A stretch of 64,000 nucleotides of DNA from JAGPUQ01 sp036677085 (GTDB lineage Bacteria; Pseudomonadota; Gammaproteobacteria; Pseudomonadales; Porticoccaceae). The stretch spans positions 147,587-211,586 of the forward strand of contig JAKFFI010000017.1 of the NCBI GenBank assembly GCA_036677085.1. The letters run 5' to 3'. Positions within the stretch are counted from its first letter, which is position 1. Each line of letters begins with the position of its first letter. The notes beneath the pieces were generated by a model. That model was not told the origin of the DNA. It saw nothing but the letters and a program-made list of their open reading frames with translations, and did no database searches. Below, one piece after another: positions 9,018 through 18,242 of this stretch. A program made the translations under genes and the position numbers.

Positions 9018-10433
9018 ATGAGCCAGGACAAACCCGTCAATCAGGCTTGGGGCGGCCGCTTCGGCGAAGCCACCGACGCCTTTGTGGCCCGCTTCACCGC
9101 CTCCGTCCGCTTCGACCAACGCCTCTACCGCCACGATATCACCGGCTCCATCGCCCACGCCGAGATGCTGACGCGGGTCGGCGTGCTCGACCCTGCGGAA
9201 CGCGATGCCATCGTCGCCGGCCTGGAGGCCATCGCCGCGCGGATCGGCGCCGGTCAGTTCACCTGGTCCGAAGCGCTCGAAGATGTGCACATGAACATCG
9301 AATCCGCGCTCACCGAGGCGATTGGCACCGCCGGCAAGAAGCTCCACACCGGGCGCTCCCGCAACGACCAGGTGGCCACCGACATCCGCCTCTGGCTGCG
9401 CGACGAGATCGACGCCATCCTGGCGGAAATCAACCGCCTGCAGCAGGCCCTGGTGGCGGTCGCCGAGCGTGAGGCCGACACCATCATGCCCGGCTTCACC
9501 CATTTGCAGACCGCGCAGCCGGTGACTTTCGGCCATCACCTGATGGCCTGGTACGAAATGCTGGGGCGGGATCACGGGCGCTTGGTCGATTGCCGCAAGC
9601 GCCTGAACCGCTCGCCGCTGGGTGCCGCCGCGCTGGCCGGCACCAGCTATCCCATCGACCGTGACTACAGTGCGGCGCTGCTCGGCTTCGACGGACCCAC
9701 CGCCAACTCCCTGGATTCAGTCAGCGATCGCGATTTCGCCATCGAATTCTGCGCCGCCGCCAGCCTGCTGATGACACACCTGTCGCGCGCGTCCGAAGAA
9801 CTGATCCTGTGGGCCTCGGCGCAATTCCGCTTCATCGACCTGCCCGACCGCTTCTGCACCGGCTCATCCATCATGCCCCAGAAAAAGAATCCCGACGTGC
9901 CGGAACTGGTGCGCGGCAAGACCGGCCGCGTCACCGGTCATCTGGTCGCCCTGCTCACCCTGATGAAGGGCCAGCCGCTCGCCTACAACAAGGACAATCA
10001 GGAGGACAAGGAGCCCCTGTTCGACACCGCCGACACGCTGCGCGACTGCCTGCGCGCCTTCGCCGACATGGTGCCCGCGCTGGAGGTCAATCGCACCGCC
10101 ATGCACGCGGCGGCGCGCGCCGGCTATGCCACCGCCACCGACCTCGCCGACTATCTGGTGCGCAAGGGCCTGCCGTTCCGCGATGCCCACGAAGTGGTCG
10201 GCAAGGCGGTGGCCCATGGCATCGCCAACGGTCGGGATCTCGCCGATCTGTCGCTCGATGAGTTGCGCGCCTTCTCGCCTGCCATCGCCGGCGATGTCTT
10301 CGCCGTGCTCACGCTGGAAGGCTCCGTCGCCGCCCGCGATCACATCGGTGGTACCGCGCCCGCCCGGGTGCGCGCCGCGGTGGCACAGGCCCGCGCCGAA
10401 CTCGCACGACGCAACGCCCAGGCCAAGGACTGA
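9018..10433 (+). CDS. argH: Argininosuccinate lyase
   Basis: Splits argininosuccinate to arginine and fumarate, the last step of arginine synthesis. The fumarase/aspartase superfamily signature is clear (GSSIMPQKKNPDVPELVRGK), with WGGRF near the start and HTGRSRNDQVATD in the active-site region. The ATG at 9018 gives 471 residues, close to the usual length; the frame is open to 8925 but that part does not resemble the family. The gene is divergent from algZ, as in Pseudomonas. Confidence 0.97.
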   Translation: MSQDKPVNQAWGGRFGEATDAFVARFTASVRFDQRLYRHDITGSIAHAEMLTRVGVLDPAERDAIVAGLEAIAARIGAGQFTWSEALEDVHMNIESALTEAIGTAGKKLHTGRSRNDQVATDIRLWLRDEIDAILAEINRLQQALVAVAEREADTIMPGFTHLQTAQPVTFGHHLMAWYEMLGRDHGRLVDCRKRLNRSPLGAAALAGTSYPIDRDYSAALLGFDGPTANSLDSVSDRDFAIEFCAAASLLMTHLSRASEELILWASAQFRFIDLPDRFCTGSSIMPQKKNPDVPELVRGKTGRVTGHLVALLTLMKGQPLAYNKDNQEDKEPLFDTADTLRDCLRAFADMVPALEVNRTAMHAAARAGYATATDLADYLVRKGLPFRDAHEVVGKAVAHGIANGRDLADLSLDELRAFSPAIAGDVFAVLTLEGSVAARDHIGGTAPARVRAAVAQARAELARRNAQAKD

Positions 10434-10442
10434 GCCATACCG

Positions 10443-10699
10443 ATGAACCATGGCTCGAAAGGATTCGAACGCCGCGACTTTTGGCCGCCGCACTGCTGAT
10501 CGGTGCTGGCGCACAGGCCGGTTACGGGCAGTTGATTGACGGGTTGGGAATGCGGCAGGGGTCATGCAGAGACTTTGACGGCCGGTCGCTGCGCTATCAC
10601 CACAAACCTTGGCCACAAAAATTCGCCACAAACATTTCACCGGCAAACGCTGGGCGGTCGAGCATGCTGCATGGAACGCGCATGCAGACCAAATCCTGA
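10443..10699 (+). pseudogene. Frameshifted remnant of a Tat-signal protein
   Basis: From the ATG at 10443 the frame reads MNHGSKGFERRDF and then fails. One base out, from 10481, it continues as LAAALLIGAGAQAGYGQLI. Joined, this is a plausible twin-arginine leader (RRDFLAAALLIGAGAQA), and one missing T in the run at about 10480 would explain the break. After the leader I recognise no domain. The 335-base gap between argH and the next gene holds nothing else I can identify. It may be the 5' stump of a deleted gene. Confidence 0.4.
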
Positions 10700-10768
10700 T
10701 GGGTTTTGTCCACTTCCCTGCCGGCGCCTGCGGGCATTTTGGTACCCACTGGCGCCGGAAGTTTCCTG

Positions 10769-11554
10769 TCAGCCCAGGCGACCAATCGCCTGAATCACGG
10801 CGGCAGTCTGCTCCAGCGGCAGCATATGTCCCGCCTTTTCGACCACGATCAGTTCGCTGCCGGCGATACCTTTCTTGAAGGCTTCGCCGTAGGGCAGCGG
10901 CGTCAGGCGATCGGACTCGCCCCATACCAGCAGGGTTTTCGCCTGAATTCGGTAGAGGCGTTCGCTCAGGCCACGATCCGCGATCGGGAACAGGATCTTG
11001 CCGGCCATGCCGAGCTGGCGGGCGTTCTGCACCAGGAAATTTTGCAGAAAGGTGAGATCGGAAAAATCCGCGCCCGCCGTCATCATCGCGGCGCCAGCCT
11101 CGACATCGTGAAACAGCACGGCCGGTAATTCATAGGGCACCATCGAGAAGATATCCGGCATCGGGTATTCATCCAGCCACAGACCGGCCGGGCACAGCAG
11201 GCACAGACGGTCGATGTCGTGGGGTGCGATGGCGGCCATTTCCGCCGCCATCATGCCACCCATGGAGTGACCGACGACAATGGGTTTACGCAGCCCGAGC
11301 GCATCCATCACATCGTAGCTGTGCAGGGTGAAATCGAGCATGGTGCGAATACTCTCGCACTCGTCGGACGCGCCGTAACCCGGCAGCAGAGGTGCATGCA
11401 CGCGGTATTTCTGCGCGAGCGCGGTCAGAAAGGGATCGTCGGCAGTGATGCCACCGGCGCCGTGGAGGAAGAACAGATCCGGGCCGGTGCCGCCACTCAG
11501 AACATCGACCACGGCGTGATGAGTCTTGATTTTGTTCAGGCTCAGGGCAGTCAT
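10769..11554 (-). CDS. Alpha/beta-fold hydrolase
   Basis: A 261-residue alpha/beta hydrolase of the meta-cleavage hydrolase/haloperoxidase-like type. The catalytic triad is visible: nucleophile Ser in GHSMGGMM, Asp in WGESDRLTP, His in EKAGHMLPLEQ; the oxyanion-hole motif is FLHGAGG. The start ATG at 11554 overlaps the upstream monooxygenase stop, so the two genes are translationally coupled and probably act on the same compound. The substrate cannot be deduced. A longer reading to 11629 lies inside the neighbour and is rejected. Confidence 0.85.
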   Translation of the reverse strand: MTALSLNKIKTHHAVVDVLSGGTGPDLFFLHGAGGITADDPFLTALAQKYRVHAPLLPGYGASDECESIRTMLDFTLHSYDVMDALGLRKPIVVGHSMGGMMAAEMAAIAPHDIDRLCLLCPAGLWLDEYPMPDIFSMVPYELPAVLFHDVEAGAAMMTAGADFSDLTFLQNFLVQNARQLGMAGKILFPIADRGLSERLYRIQAKTLLVWGESDRLTPLPYGEAFKKGIAGSELIVVEKAGHMLPLEQTAAVIQAIGRLG

Positions 11555-12810
11555 CAGCGGTTGCCTCCGAGGGCGGCGTTGTAGTCGGATACGGGACCGG
11601 GCGTCGCGCGCTTGGCCAATGGCTGGCACCAGAAACGGGTGTCGTTATCGTACTCCGGCCACATGTTGCGCAGCCTGGGCATGACTTTTTCGGCGAACAG
11701 CCGGGTCGAATATTTGGTTTTCTCCATGGTCATGTCGCCGACGTGCATCAGGCAGAAGATGTTGCCGACGCGCAAACCCTTGATCAGATCCTCCATGCGT
11801 TCGCGCACGGTGTCCGGGCTGCCGGCGATGATGAAGCCGCCCTCGACCAGATCCTTCCACGACATGTGGGAAGCCTCCTCGAAATTCGGCGAGAACTGCG
11901 ACAGCGCGCCGGACTTGATGGTCTTGATGGTGCGGTAGCCGGGCGCATCGGCAAAGCCGGGGGCGATGTGCAGGCAGCGGTTGAAGAAGTAATTGACGTG
12001 CTCGGAGTAGAGTTCTTCCGCCTCTGCATCGGTTTCAGCGACGCAGATGGTCTGCGCGAAACCGGCGCGATAGGGCGAGGCGTCGGGTTCGTTGCGTTCG
12101 GCGAGGCGATCCCAGTACCCCTGCAACAGGGCCTTGGCGCGGATGTAGCCGGAAAAACTCAGATACGAATAGGAGTAGACGTTGTCGAGGCAGAAATCGT
12201 AGGTCTCCACCGAGCCGCCGCCGGGAATGTGAATGGGCGGCGGATTCTGGATCGGCTTGGGCCAGGTGTTGACGTGGCGCAGCTTGGTGTAGCGGCCGTT
12301 CCAGGCGAAGGGCTCGGTCTCGCGCCAGGCCTTGCGGATCAGATCGTGGGCTTCCTGATAGCGCTCGCGGGTCAGCGCCGGAATGTCGCCATAGCAGAAA
12401 TTGGTGTCCATCGAGGTGCCGACCGGGAAACCCGCCACCAGCCGCCCGCCGGTGATGACATCGAGCATCGCAAATTCTTCGGCGACGCGGATCGGCGGGT
12501 TGTACAGCGACAGCGAATTGCCGAGCACGACCACTGCGGCATTGAGGGCACGACGCGAAATGGCGGCCGCCATGATGTTCGGCGAGGGCATCATGCCGTA
12601 GGCATTCTGGTGATGTTCGTTGACGCCGAGGCCGTCGTAGCCCAGGGAATCGGCATACTCCAGCATGTCGAGATACTGGTTGTAGACATCGTGACCCTTG
12701 ATGGGGTCGTACAGCTTGGCATCGATATCCACCCACACCGAGCGGTGTTTCTTGCGGAAATCCGCGGGCAGATGCGGCCAGGGCATCAGATTGAACCAGG
12801 TGAATTTCAT
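11554..12810 (-). CDS. Luciferase-like (LLM class) flavin-dependent monooxygenase
   Basis: A 418-residue bacterial-luciferase-fold oxidoreductase using reduced flavin supplied by a partner. Family features are YDGLGVNEHHQN, the VVLGNSLSLYNPPIRVAEEFAMLD segment and GRLVAGFPVGTSMD. A good Shine-Dalgarno (GGGAG) stands 5 bases before the ATG. It is followed directly by the overlapping alpha/beta hydrolase, a pairing suggestive of oxidation followed by hydrolytic cleavage, for example of an aromatic or alicyclic substrate. No flavin reductase gene is present nearby, and the substrate is unknown. Confidence 0.85.
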   Translation of the reverse strand: MKFTWFNLMPWPHLPADFRKKHRSVWVDIDAKLYDPIKGHDVYNQYLDMLEYADSLGYDGLGVNEHHQNAYGMMPSPNIMAAAISRRALNAAVVVLGNSLSLYNPPIRVAEEFAMLDVITGGRLVAGFPVGTSMDTNFCYGDIPALTRERYQEAHDLIRKAWRETEPFAWNGRYTKLRHVNTWPKPIQNPPPIHIPGGGSVETYDFCLDNVYSYSYLSFSGYIRAKALLQGYWDRLAERNEPDASPYRAGFAQTICVAETDAEAEELYSEHVNYFFNRCLHIAPGFADAPGYRTIKTIKSGALSQFSPNFEEASHMSWKDLVEGGFIIAGSPDTVRERMEDLIKGLRVGNIFCLMHVGDMTMEKTKYSTRLFAEKVMPRLRNMWPEYDNDTRFWCQPLAKRATPGPVSDYNAALGGNR

Positions 12811-12918
12811 GGTGACTCCCGTGATGCGATCGCGGCCGCCGCTCCCGCGGCGGTGATCGCACGCTGTTATGAATATGCCGGACGCGTTTGTCGGTGACGC
12901 CGGTCAGGCTGGACCCCG

Positions 12919-13590
12919 CTAGATACAGCCCTCGGGGCTGCACGACGCGGCGGTATCGCCGCCGGTTTGGGCCGCGGCCCGGTCGAGCAGGTGCAGGAAG
13001 GTTTCCTCGGACTGCGCGCCGGACAACGACAGTGTGCCGTCGAAAACGAAGAAAGGCACGCCGGTGACGCCCTGGTCACGGGAATAAGCCATGCGGTCGA
13101 GCACTTCGGCGCGACTGTCCGGTCCTGCGAGACGCTGTACCAGGGTGGCGGCGCCGCGCATGCCGACTTCACCGGCAATGGCGGCGAGGGTTTCCGCTTT
13201 GCCGACATCCCGGCCGTCGCAGAAATAAGCCCTGAACAAAGCCTCGACCATGGCGTCCTCGCAGTTCTCGGTGCGCGCCCATTCGATCAAGCGGTGGGCG
13301 TTGAGGGTGTTGGCGCCGCGAGCGATGCGGTCGAGCTGAAATTCGATGCCGACGGATTTTCCCGCCGCGGCAAGGCGCGCGAACATGCTGTCTATCATCT
13401 CGCGCCCGTACTTGCGCTCGATGGTTTCGCGGTACGGGTAGCCCTCGGCCGGCGCTTCCGGATGCTACTGGTAGGGAAACCAGCGAATCTCGGTGTGCAG
13501 TTGCGGGCGCTTGGTCAGCGCGCGCTCGAGCTGCTTTTTGCCGACATAGCACCAGGGACACACAACGTCGGAGATGATATCGATCCGCAT
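12919..13590 (-). pseudogene. FrnE-type DsbA family oxidoreductase with in-frame amber codon
   Basis: Read from the ATG at 13590, the protein opens MRIDIISDVVCPWCYVGKKQ, with the CPWC redox motif (Cys11, Cys14) of FrnE-like DsbA proteins. Codon 42 (13467-13465) is TAG, between WFPYQ and HPEAPAEGYPYRE. The rest of the frame stays open to 12919 and keeps family features such as GVTGVPFFVF, the cis-Pro loop. Intact relatives have a coding residue at this position, and a single base change from TTG (Leu) would give TAG. The protein is therefore probably truncated. A sequencing error cannot be excluded. Confidence 0.8.
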
Positions 13591-13637
13591 GGCGGCTTTC
13601 CTCCAGAGTTTCACAACGGAAATTTCAATGCCGACAT

Positions 13638-13669
13638 GTCACCACGGCAACTCGTCACCACGGCAACTT
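13638..13669. repeat. Tandem 16-base duplication
   Basis: Two adjacent copies of GTCACCACGGCAACT(C/T) lie between the FrnE-like pseudogene and ridA. The second copy differs only in its last base. Confidence 0.7.
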
Positions 13670-13679
13670 GGGGTGAGTG

Positions 13680-14063
13680 TCAAAGCACCATGATCGCGTC
13701 CATTTCCACCTGGGCGGCGCGCGGCAGCGCGGCCACGCCGACGGCGGCGCGCGCGGGATAGGGTGCGGAGAAATAGCCGGCCATCACCTCGTTGACGAGG
13801 GCGAAATGACCGAGATCGACCAGGAAGATGTTCAGTTTGACAATATCGCCGAGGGAACCCCCGGCGGCCGCGCAGACCGCGGCGAGATTGTCGAAGACAC
13901 GCTCGATCTGGGCGCGCATGTCGCCCGTGATCAGTTGCATGCTGACCGGATCGAGGGGAATCTGTCCCGAAAGATACACCGTGTCACCGACGCGTATCGC
14001 CTGGGAATAGGTGCCGATGGCGGCGGGCGCGCGGTCGCTGTGAATGACGGATTTGTCAACCAA
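13680..14063 (-). CDS. ridA: RidA family enamine/imine deaminase
   Basis: A 127-residue RidA/YjgF protein that hydrolyses reactive 2-aminoacrylate-type enamines made by PLP enzymes. Landmarks are PAAIGTYSQAIRVGDTVYLSGQIPLDP and the C-terminal PARAAVGVAALPRAAQVEMDAI with the substrate-binding Arg. The start is TTG at 14063, preceded by GAGGTG at a 5-base spacing; no ATG or GTG fits. It lies 15 bases after spoT and probably shares its transcript. Confidence 0.92.
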   Translation of the reverse strand: MVDKSVIHSDRAPAAIGTYSQAIRVGDTVYLSGQIPLDPVSMQLITGDMRAQIERVFDNLAAVCAAAGGSLGDIVKLNIFLVDLGHFALVNEVMAGYFSAPYPARAAVGVAALPRAAQVEMDAIMVL

Positions 14064-14078
14064 GAATCACCTCGAGTT

Positions 14079-16193
14079 TCAGTTTTTGACGCGCTGCACC
14101 GAACGCACGGGTTTCAGGGTCCGGATACGGCGCATGATGTTGGCCAGATGCACGCGATTGCGCGCGGCAAGCACGATGCTGACCATGCTGGCAGCGTCCC
14201 GATCACCCACGTTGATGCGCTGGATGGTGGCATCCTGTTCCGCGATCCGGCTCGCCAGAGTGGCGATGATACCGCGCTCGGACGCCACCACCAGTTTCAG
14301 CTCCACAGGAAATTCGCCCTTGACGGTGGGAGACCACTGCAGGGGAAGGGATTTTTCCTGGCTGTCGCGAATGCCGGTCAGGTTTTTGCAGGAGTCGCGG
14401 TGTATCACCAGACCGCGGCCCGGACTGATGTGACCCAGGATCGGGTCGCCGGGCAGCGGGTAGCAGCAGCGCGCGAAACTGATGACCAGGCCCTGCCTGT
14501 TGTCGATCAGGATGGGCGCGTCTAGGTTGGGCGCGACCTCGCCGCGGTCCGCGACCGGGATCAGGATATTCGCCACGGCGTAGGCCACGCGGCTGCCGAT
14601 GCCGATCTGCTGCAGCACGCTTTCAAAGGTTTTCGCACCGGTTTCCTTGAGTAGGTGCCGAATCTGGGATTTGCGTATCCGTTGGTAGCCAGTACCGAAA
14701 CGGGACAACGCCTGATCGAGCAGGCGCTTGCCGAGCTCCACCGATTCGTCGTGCTGCTGGTGCTTGAGAAAATGACGGATGGCGCTGCGCGCTTTCGCGG
14801 TAACCACAAAATCGAGCCAGGACGGATTCGGCTGCGCACCGGGCGCGGTGACGATGCGCACCCGTTGGCCACTCACCAGTGCCTGAGATAGCGGGCTCAG
14901 CTGGCCGTTGATCTCGCAGCCGACACAGGTGTCGCCGATATGGGTATGCACGGCATAGGCGAAATCCACCGGCGTGGCGCCGCTGGGGAGCTCGATGATC
15001 TTGCCGTTGGGGGTGAAGACATAGACCTCGTCGGGGAACAGGTCGGTCTTCACATGTTCGATGAACTCCAGCGAGTTGCCGGCCTGGCGCTGCAATTCCA
15101 GCAGGCCCTTGACCCAGCGGTTGGCGCGGCTCTGGTTGCCGGACGCCGGTCCCGGCCCCTGCTTGTAAAACCAGTGCGACGCTATCCCGTAGTTGGCAAG
15201 GTCGTCCATTTCGCGGGTGCGTATCTGCACTTCGATGGGAACGCCGTGCATGCCCACCAACACCGTGTGCAGCGACTGATAGCCGTTCGCCTTGGGAATG
15301 GCTATGTAATCCTTGAATTCGCCGGTGACAGGTTTGTACAGGTTGTGGACCACGCCCAACGCCCGATAGCACGCGTCCACTGAATCGACCACGATGCGGA
15401 AGGCGAACACGTCCATCAGCGACTTGAACGAGCGCTTCTTGAGCTTCATCTTCTGGTAGATGCTCCAGAGATGTTTCTCGCGCCCGGTTACGCTGGCCAC
15501 AATACCTTCGCTCTGCAGCCGGTTTTCGAGCGCCTCCTGGATTTCCGCCACCACCCCGATGCGGCGGCCGCGCGCGTTGCGCAATGCCTCGCGAATCCGG
15601 CGGTGGCGCAGAGGATGCAGCGCGGCGAAGCCCAGTTCCTCGAACTCGACGCGCATGTCGTTCATGCCCAGGCGCTGGGCCAGGGGCGAATAGATGTCCA
15701 GGGTTTCGCGGGCGACGCGGCGCCGCTTCTCCGGCGGCAGCACGCCCAGGGTGCGCATGTTGTGCAGCCGGTCGGCAAGCTTCACCAGCACCACGCGAAT
15801 ATCGCGGGACATGGCGAGCGCCATTTTCTGGAAGTTCTCGGCTTGCTGTTCGGCGCGGGACGAAAATTCGATTTCGGTCAGCTTGCTGACCCCGTCTACC
15901 AGGTCGGAGACGGTCTTGCCGAAGCGGCGGTTGAGCTGCGGGCGAGTGACCTGGGTATCTTCAATGACATCGTGGAGCAACGCAGCCATGAGGCCTTCGC
16001 TGTCCATGTGCATGTCGGCGAGGATGTGGGTAACGGCGAGCGGGTGCGAAATATAGGGCTCGCCGCTCTGCCGGAGTTGGCCTTCATGGCCTGCTTTTGC
16101 GTAATCGAAGGCGCGCCGAACACGTCGAACTTGCGAAGCGGGCAGATAGGTGGACAGTTTTCGCTCAAGCGAACTGACCGCCTCCAGGCACAC
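14079..16193 (-). CDS. spoT: Bifunctional (p)ppGpp synthetase/hydrolase SpoT
   Basis: Controls the stringent-response alarmone. Domain order: HD hydrolase (HPLAVTHILAD, LLHDVIEDT, VKLADRLHNMRTL), RelA/SpoT synthetase (DVFAFRIVVDSVDACYRALG, DYIAIPKANGYQSLHT), TGS (VYVFTPNGKIIELPSGATPVD) and a C-terminal ACT domain. The intact HD motif marks the bifunctional type. I prefer the GTG at 16193 because it aligns with short N termini of other SpoT proteins (LERKLSTYLP about ten residues in) and gives 704 residues. An ATG at 16244 would overlap rpoZ by 41 bases. It belongs to the gmk-rpoZ-spoT-ridA run. Confidence 0.95.
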   Translation of the reverse strand: MCLEAVSSLERKLSTYLPASQVRRVRRAFDYAKAGHEGQLRQSGEPYISHPLAVTHILADMHMDSEGLMAALLHDVIEDTQVTRPQLNRRFGKTVSDLVDGVSKLTEIEFSSRAEQQAENFQKMALAMSRDIRVVLVKLADRLHNMRTLGVLPPEKRRRVARETLDIYSPLAQRLGMNDMRVEFEELGFAALHPLRHRRIREALRNARGRRIGVVAEIQEALENRLQSEGIVASVTGREKHLWSIYQKMKLKKRSFKSLMDVFAFRIVVDSVDACYRALGVVHNLYKPVTGEFKDYIAIPKANGYQSLHTVLVGMHGVPIEVQIRTREMDDLANYGIASHWFYKQGPGPASGNQSRANRWVKGLLELQRQAGNSLEFIEHVKTDLFPDEVYVFTPNGKIIELPSGATPVDFAYAVHTHIGDTCVGCEINGQLSPLSQALVSGQRVRIVTAPGAQPNPSWLDFVVTAKARSAIRHFLKHQQHDESVELGKRLLDQALSRFGTGYQRIRKSQIRHLLKETGAKTFESVLQQIGIGSRVAYAVANILIPVADRGEVAPNLDAPILIDNRQGLVISFARCCYPLPGDPILGHISPGRGLVIHRDSCKNLTGIRDSQEKSLPLQWSPTVKGEFPVELKLVVASERGIIATLASRIAEQDATIQRINVGDRDAASMVSIVLAARNRVHLANIMRRIRTLKPVRSVQRVKN

Positions 16194-16203
16194 CGCCTCC
16201 GGG

Positions 16204-16503
16204 TCAGTCGTCGCCGGCCAGTGTTGCGTCGTCCTCAAAGACATAGGGCGGCAGCTCCGTGACCCGCGAGAGGTCAAGCGAAAGGAAGTCTTCAACGTCT
16301 TCAACTTCGTCGAGAATGCTGCGGTCAATCAGGCCCGCGGCGATTTCCCGCAAAGCGACAACGGTAGGCTTGTCATTTTCCCAGGGCACCAGGGGCTCCT
16401 TGCCACCGGTGGCGAGCTGGCGCGCACGCTTGCCGGCAATCATCACCAGCTCAAAGCGGTTATAGACGTTTTCCAGGCAGTCTTCGACAGTAATACGGGC
16501 CAT
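16204..16503 (-). CDS. rpoZ: RNA polymerase omega subunit
   Basis: A 99-residue omega subunit, which assists beta' folding and carries part of a ppGpp site. It opens MARITVEDCLENVYNRFELV, followed by AGKRARQLATGG, both diagnostic. The C-terminal tail is acidic. The longer reading to 16623 runs into gmk sequence and has no omega character. It lies immediately before spoT. Confidence 0.96.
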   Translation of the reverse strand: MARITVEDCLENVYNRFELVMIAGKRARQLATGGKEPLVPWENDKPTVVALREIAAGLIDRSILDEVEDVEDFLSLDLSRVTELPPYVFEDDATLAGDD

Positions 16504-16573
16504 GTTTCGCCTCGGATAGGGACGGTTGTCCGCCGTTGGACCGGCGGTCGACAAGTTTACCGTAAAACCCGGC

Positions 16574-17191
16574 TCAGGACAGCAGCGCCAGGAGCAGCGC
16601 CTCAAAGCGCCGCTCCTGGGCACCGAGGGTGAGTCGTTGGCTTTTTACCACCGCCAGCAGTTCATCGAGCGCCGTATCGAACTGATCGTTGACGATGAGG
16701 TAATCGGCCTCGACATAGTGCGAAATTTCCTCGCGCGCCTGTGCCAGGCGCTGCCGGATCACTTCCGGCTGGTCCTGGCGCCGGCTGGTCAGCCGGGTCA
16801 TCAAGGTATCGATGGAGGGCGGCAAAATGAACACACGCACGCAGTCCGGCAGCAGCCGACGCACCTGAGCCGCGCCCTGCCAGTCGATCTCGAGGACCAC
16901 GTCGGTGCCGCTGTTCAGCTGTTCGGTAACCCAGCGCTGCGAGGTGCCATAGAGATTGTTGAACACGCGCGCGTGCTCAAGAAACTCGGCCTGGTCGAGC
17001 ATCGCAAGGAATTCCGGCTCGGTGACAAAGTGGTAGTCGATGCCATCCCGTTCGCCGGGACGCATGGCGCGCGTGGTGTGGGAAACCGAGACCCGGATGT
17101 CCGGCAGCTGCTTGACCAGCCCGGCGAGCAGGCTGGTCTTGCCGGCGCCCGAGGGCGCGGATACGGTGAAAAGTATCCCCCGGCGGGCCAT
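16574..17191 (-). CDS. gmk: Guanylate kinase
   Basis: Phosphorylates GMP to GDP with ATP. It has 205 residues with a P-loop at residues 11-19 (SAPSGAGKTSLL), the GMP-binding VSHTTRAMRPGERDGIDYHFV and the lid region SRRQDQPEVIRQRL. It is the first gene of gmk-rpoZ-spoT-ridA on the minus strand, with the yicC homologue 54 bases upstream on the same strand. Confidence 0.97.
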   Translation of the reverse strand: MARRGILFTVSAPSGAGKTSLLAGLVKQLPDIRVSVSHTTRAMRPGERDGIDYHFVTEPEFLAMLDQAEFLEHARVFNNLYGTSQRWVTEQLNSGTDVVLEIDWQGAAQVRRLLPDCVRVFILPPSIDTLMTRLTSRRQDQPEVIRQRLAQAREEISHYVEADYLIVNDQFDTALDELLAVVKSQRLTLGAQERRFEALLLALLS

Positions 17192-17245
17192 GTCACCACT
17201 CCTGCGTCAGTTTGAGATGGCGTTCAGGTTGTCGCTCGACGCGCC

Positions 17246-18109
17246 TCATTCGAGATTTTGCACCTGTTCGCGGATCTGTTCGATCAGTACTTTCATTTCT
17301 ACCGCCGCCTGGGTGGTCGCGGTGCCGATGGATTTGGAACCCAGGGTATTGGCTTCCCGGTTCAGCTCCTGAGACAGGAAATCGAGGCGCCGGCCGACGG
17401 CTCCCGAGGCTGCCAACGCGCGTCGGAATTCGCCGCTGTGGGTTGCCAATCGATCCAGTTCTTCGTCGACGTCGGCGCGTTGGGCGAGATAGGCCAGCTC
17501 CTGTTCGAGACGGTCCGTATCGATCTGCGCGACCAGCTCATCGAGGCGGGCGCGAAGTTTCGTGCGCTGCGCGGCGAGCAGCTCGGGCAGCAGGGCGCGC
17601 AGCTTTTCGACTTCCCGATCAATGCGGTCGAGGCGGTCGCGGATCAGGGCGGCAAGTTGCTCGCCCTCGCGCAGCCTCACATCGACAAGTTCCGCGACCG
17701 CCTGACGAAACAGCCCGGTGGCCGTCTGCGCGAGCATCTCCCGATCCGGGGCGATCACCCGCACCACACCGGGCATGCGCAGCAGATCCAGGGGCGATAC
17801 GGGCGTACTGTGCGGCAGCAGGGCGGCAATCTGCGCACAGGCACCGACGTAGGCGTTGACACGATGTTCGTCGATGGCGATCCAGGCGTCTTCGGCGGTT
17901 TCGGTCAGGGTCAGCGTGGCGTCGATCTTGCCGCGCGGGAGGTGCTCGCGCAGGATGTCGCGCAGCGGCATCTCCTGCTCGCGCAGGGTTTCCGGAAGCC
18001 GGAAATGCGGCTCCAGAAAGCGGTGGTTGACCGAGCGCAACTCCCAGGTCAAAGCGCCGCCCGGAATCTGGCGGGTGGCACGCGCGAAGGCAGTCATGCT
18101 GCTGGGCAT
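17246..18109 (-). CDS. yicC: YicC family endoribonuclease
   Basis: The start MPSSMTAFAR matches the MxxSMTAxAR opening of the family and gives 287 residues, the same length as E. coli YicC. Other landmarks are LRSVNHRFLEPHFRLPE, LPRGKIDATL and a C-terminal DFLSQELNREANTLGSKS. E. coli YicC is reported as an endoribonuclease acting on the small RNA RyhB. It is divergent from rph and upstream of gmk, a conserved arrangement. Confidence 0.92.
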   Translation of the reverse strand: MPSSMTAFARATRQIPGGALTWELRSVNHRFLEPHFRLPETLREQEMPLRDILREHLPRGKIDATLTLTETAEDAWIAIDEHRVNAYVGACAQIAALLPHSTPVSPLDLLRMPGVVRVIAPDREMLAQTATGLFRQAVAELVDVRLREGEQLAALIRDRLDRIDREVEKLRALLPELLAAQRTKLRARLDELVAQIDTDRLEQELAYLAQRADVDEELDRLATHSGEFRRALAASGAVGRRLDFLSQELNREANTLGSKSIGTATTQAAVEMKVLIEQIREQVQNLE

Positions 18110-18181
18110 GGGGCGGGCACTGTGGGCGGTGAAACGAGGCGACCATCTTAGCAAATGGTCGGGCCGCTCCGGCACTTCCTC

Positions 18182-18187
18182 TACAAT
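18182..18187 (+). promoter_or_regulatory. -10-like box upstream of rph
   Basis: TACAAT lies 56 bases before the rph ATG in the divergent yicC/rph gap. No clear -35 hexamer was found at the right distance. Confidence 0.3.
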
Positions 18188-18242
18188 GGCGCTCCTTTCC
18201 GCGATGCGGACGCATCGCCCACGCTCCTACCGAGGATATGCC

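Noticed and set aside
12919..13590. TAG in the FrnE-like gene as a recoded amino acid such as pyrrolysine
   Set aside because: No sign of recoding machinery in the window, and the family has an ordinary residue at this site. Nonsense mutation or error is simpler.
16194..16244. ATG start of spoT at 16244
   Set aside because: It would overlap rpoZ by 41 bases. The GTG at 16193 aligns with short N termini of SpoT proteins. Kept as an alternative only.
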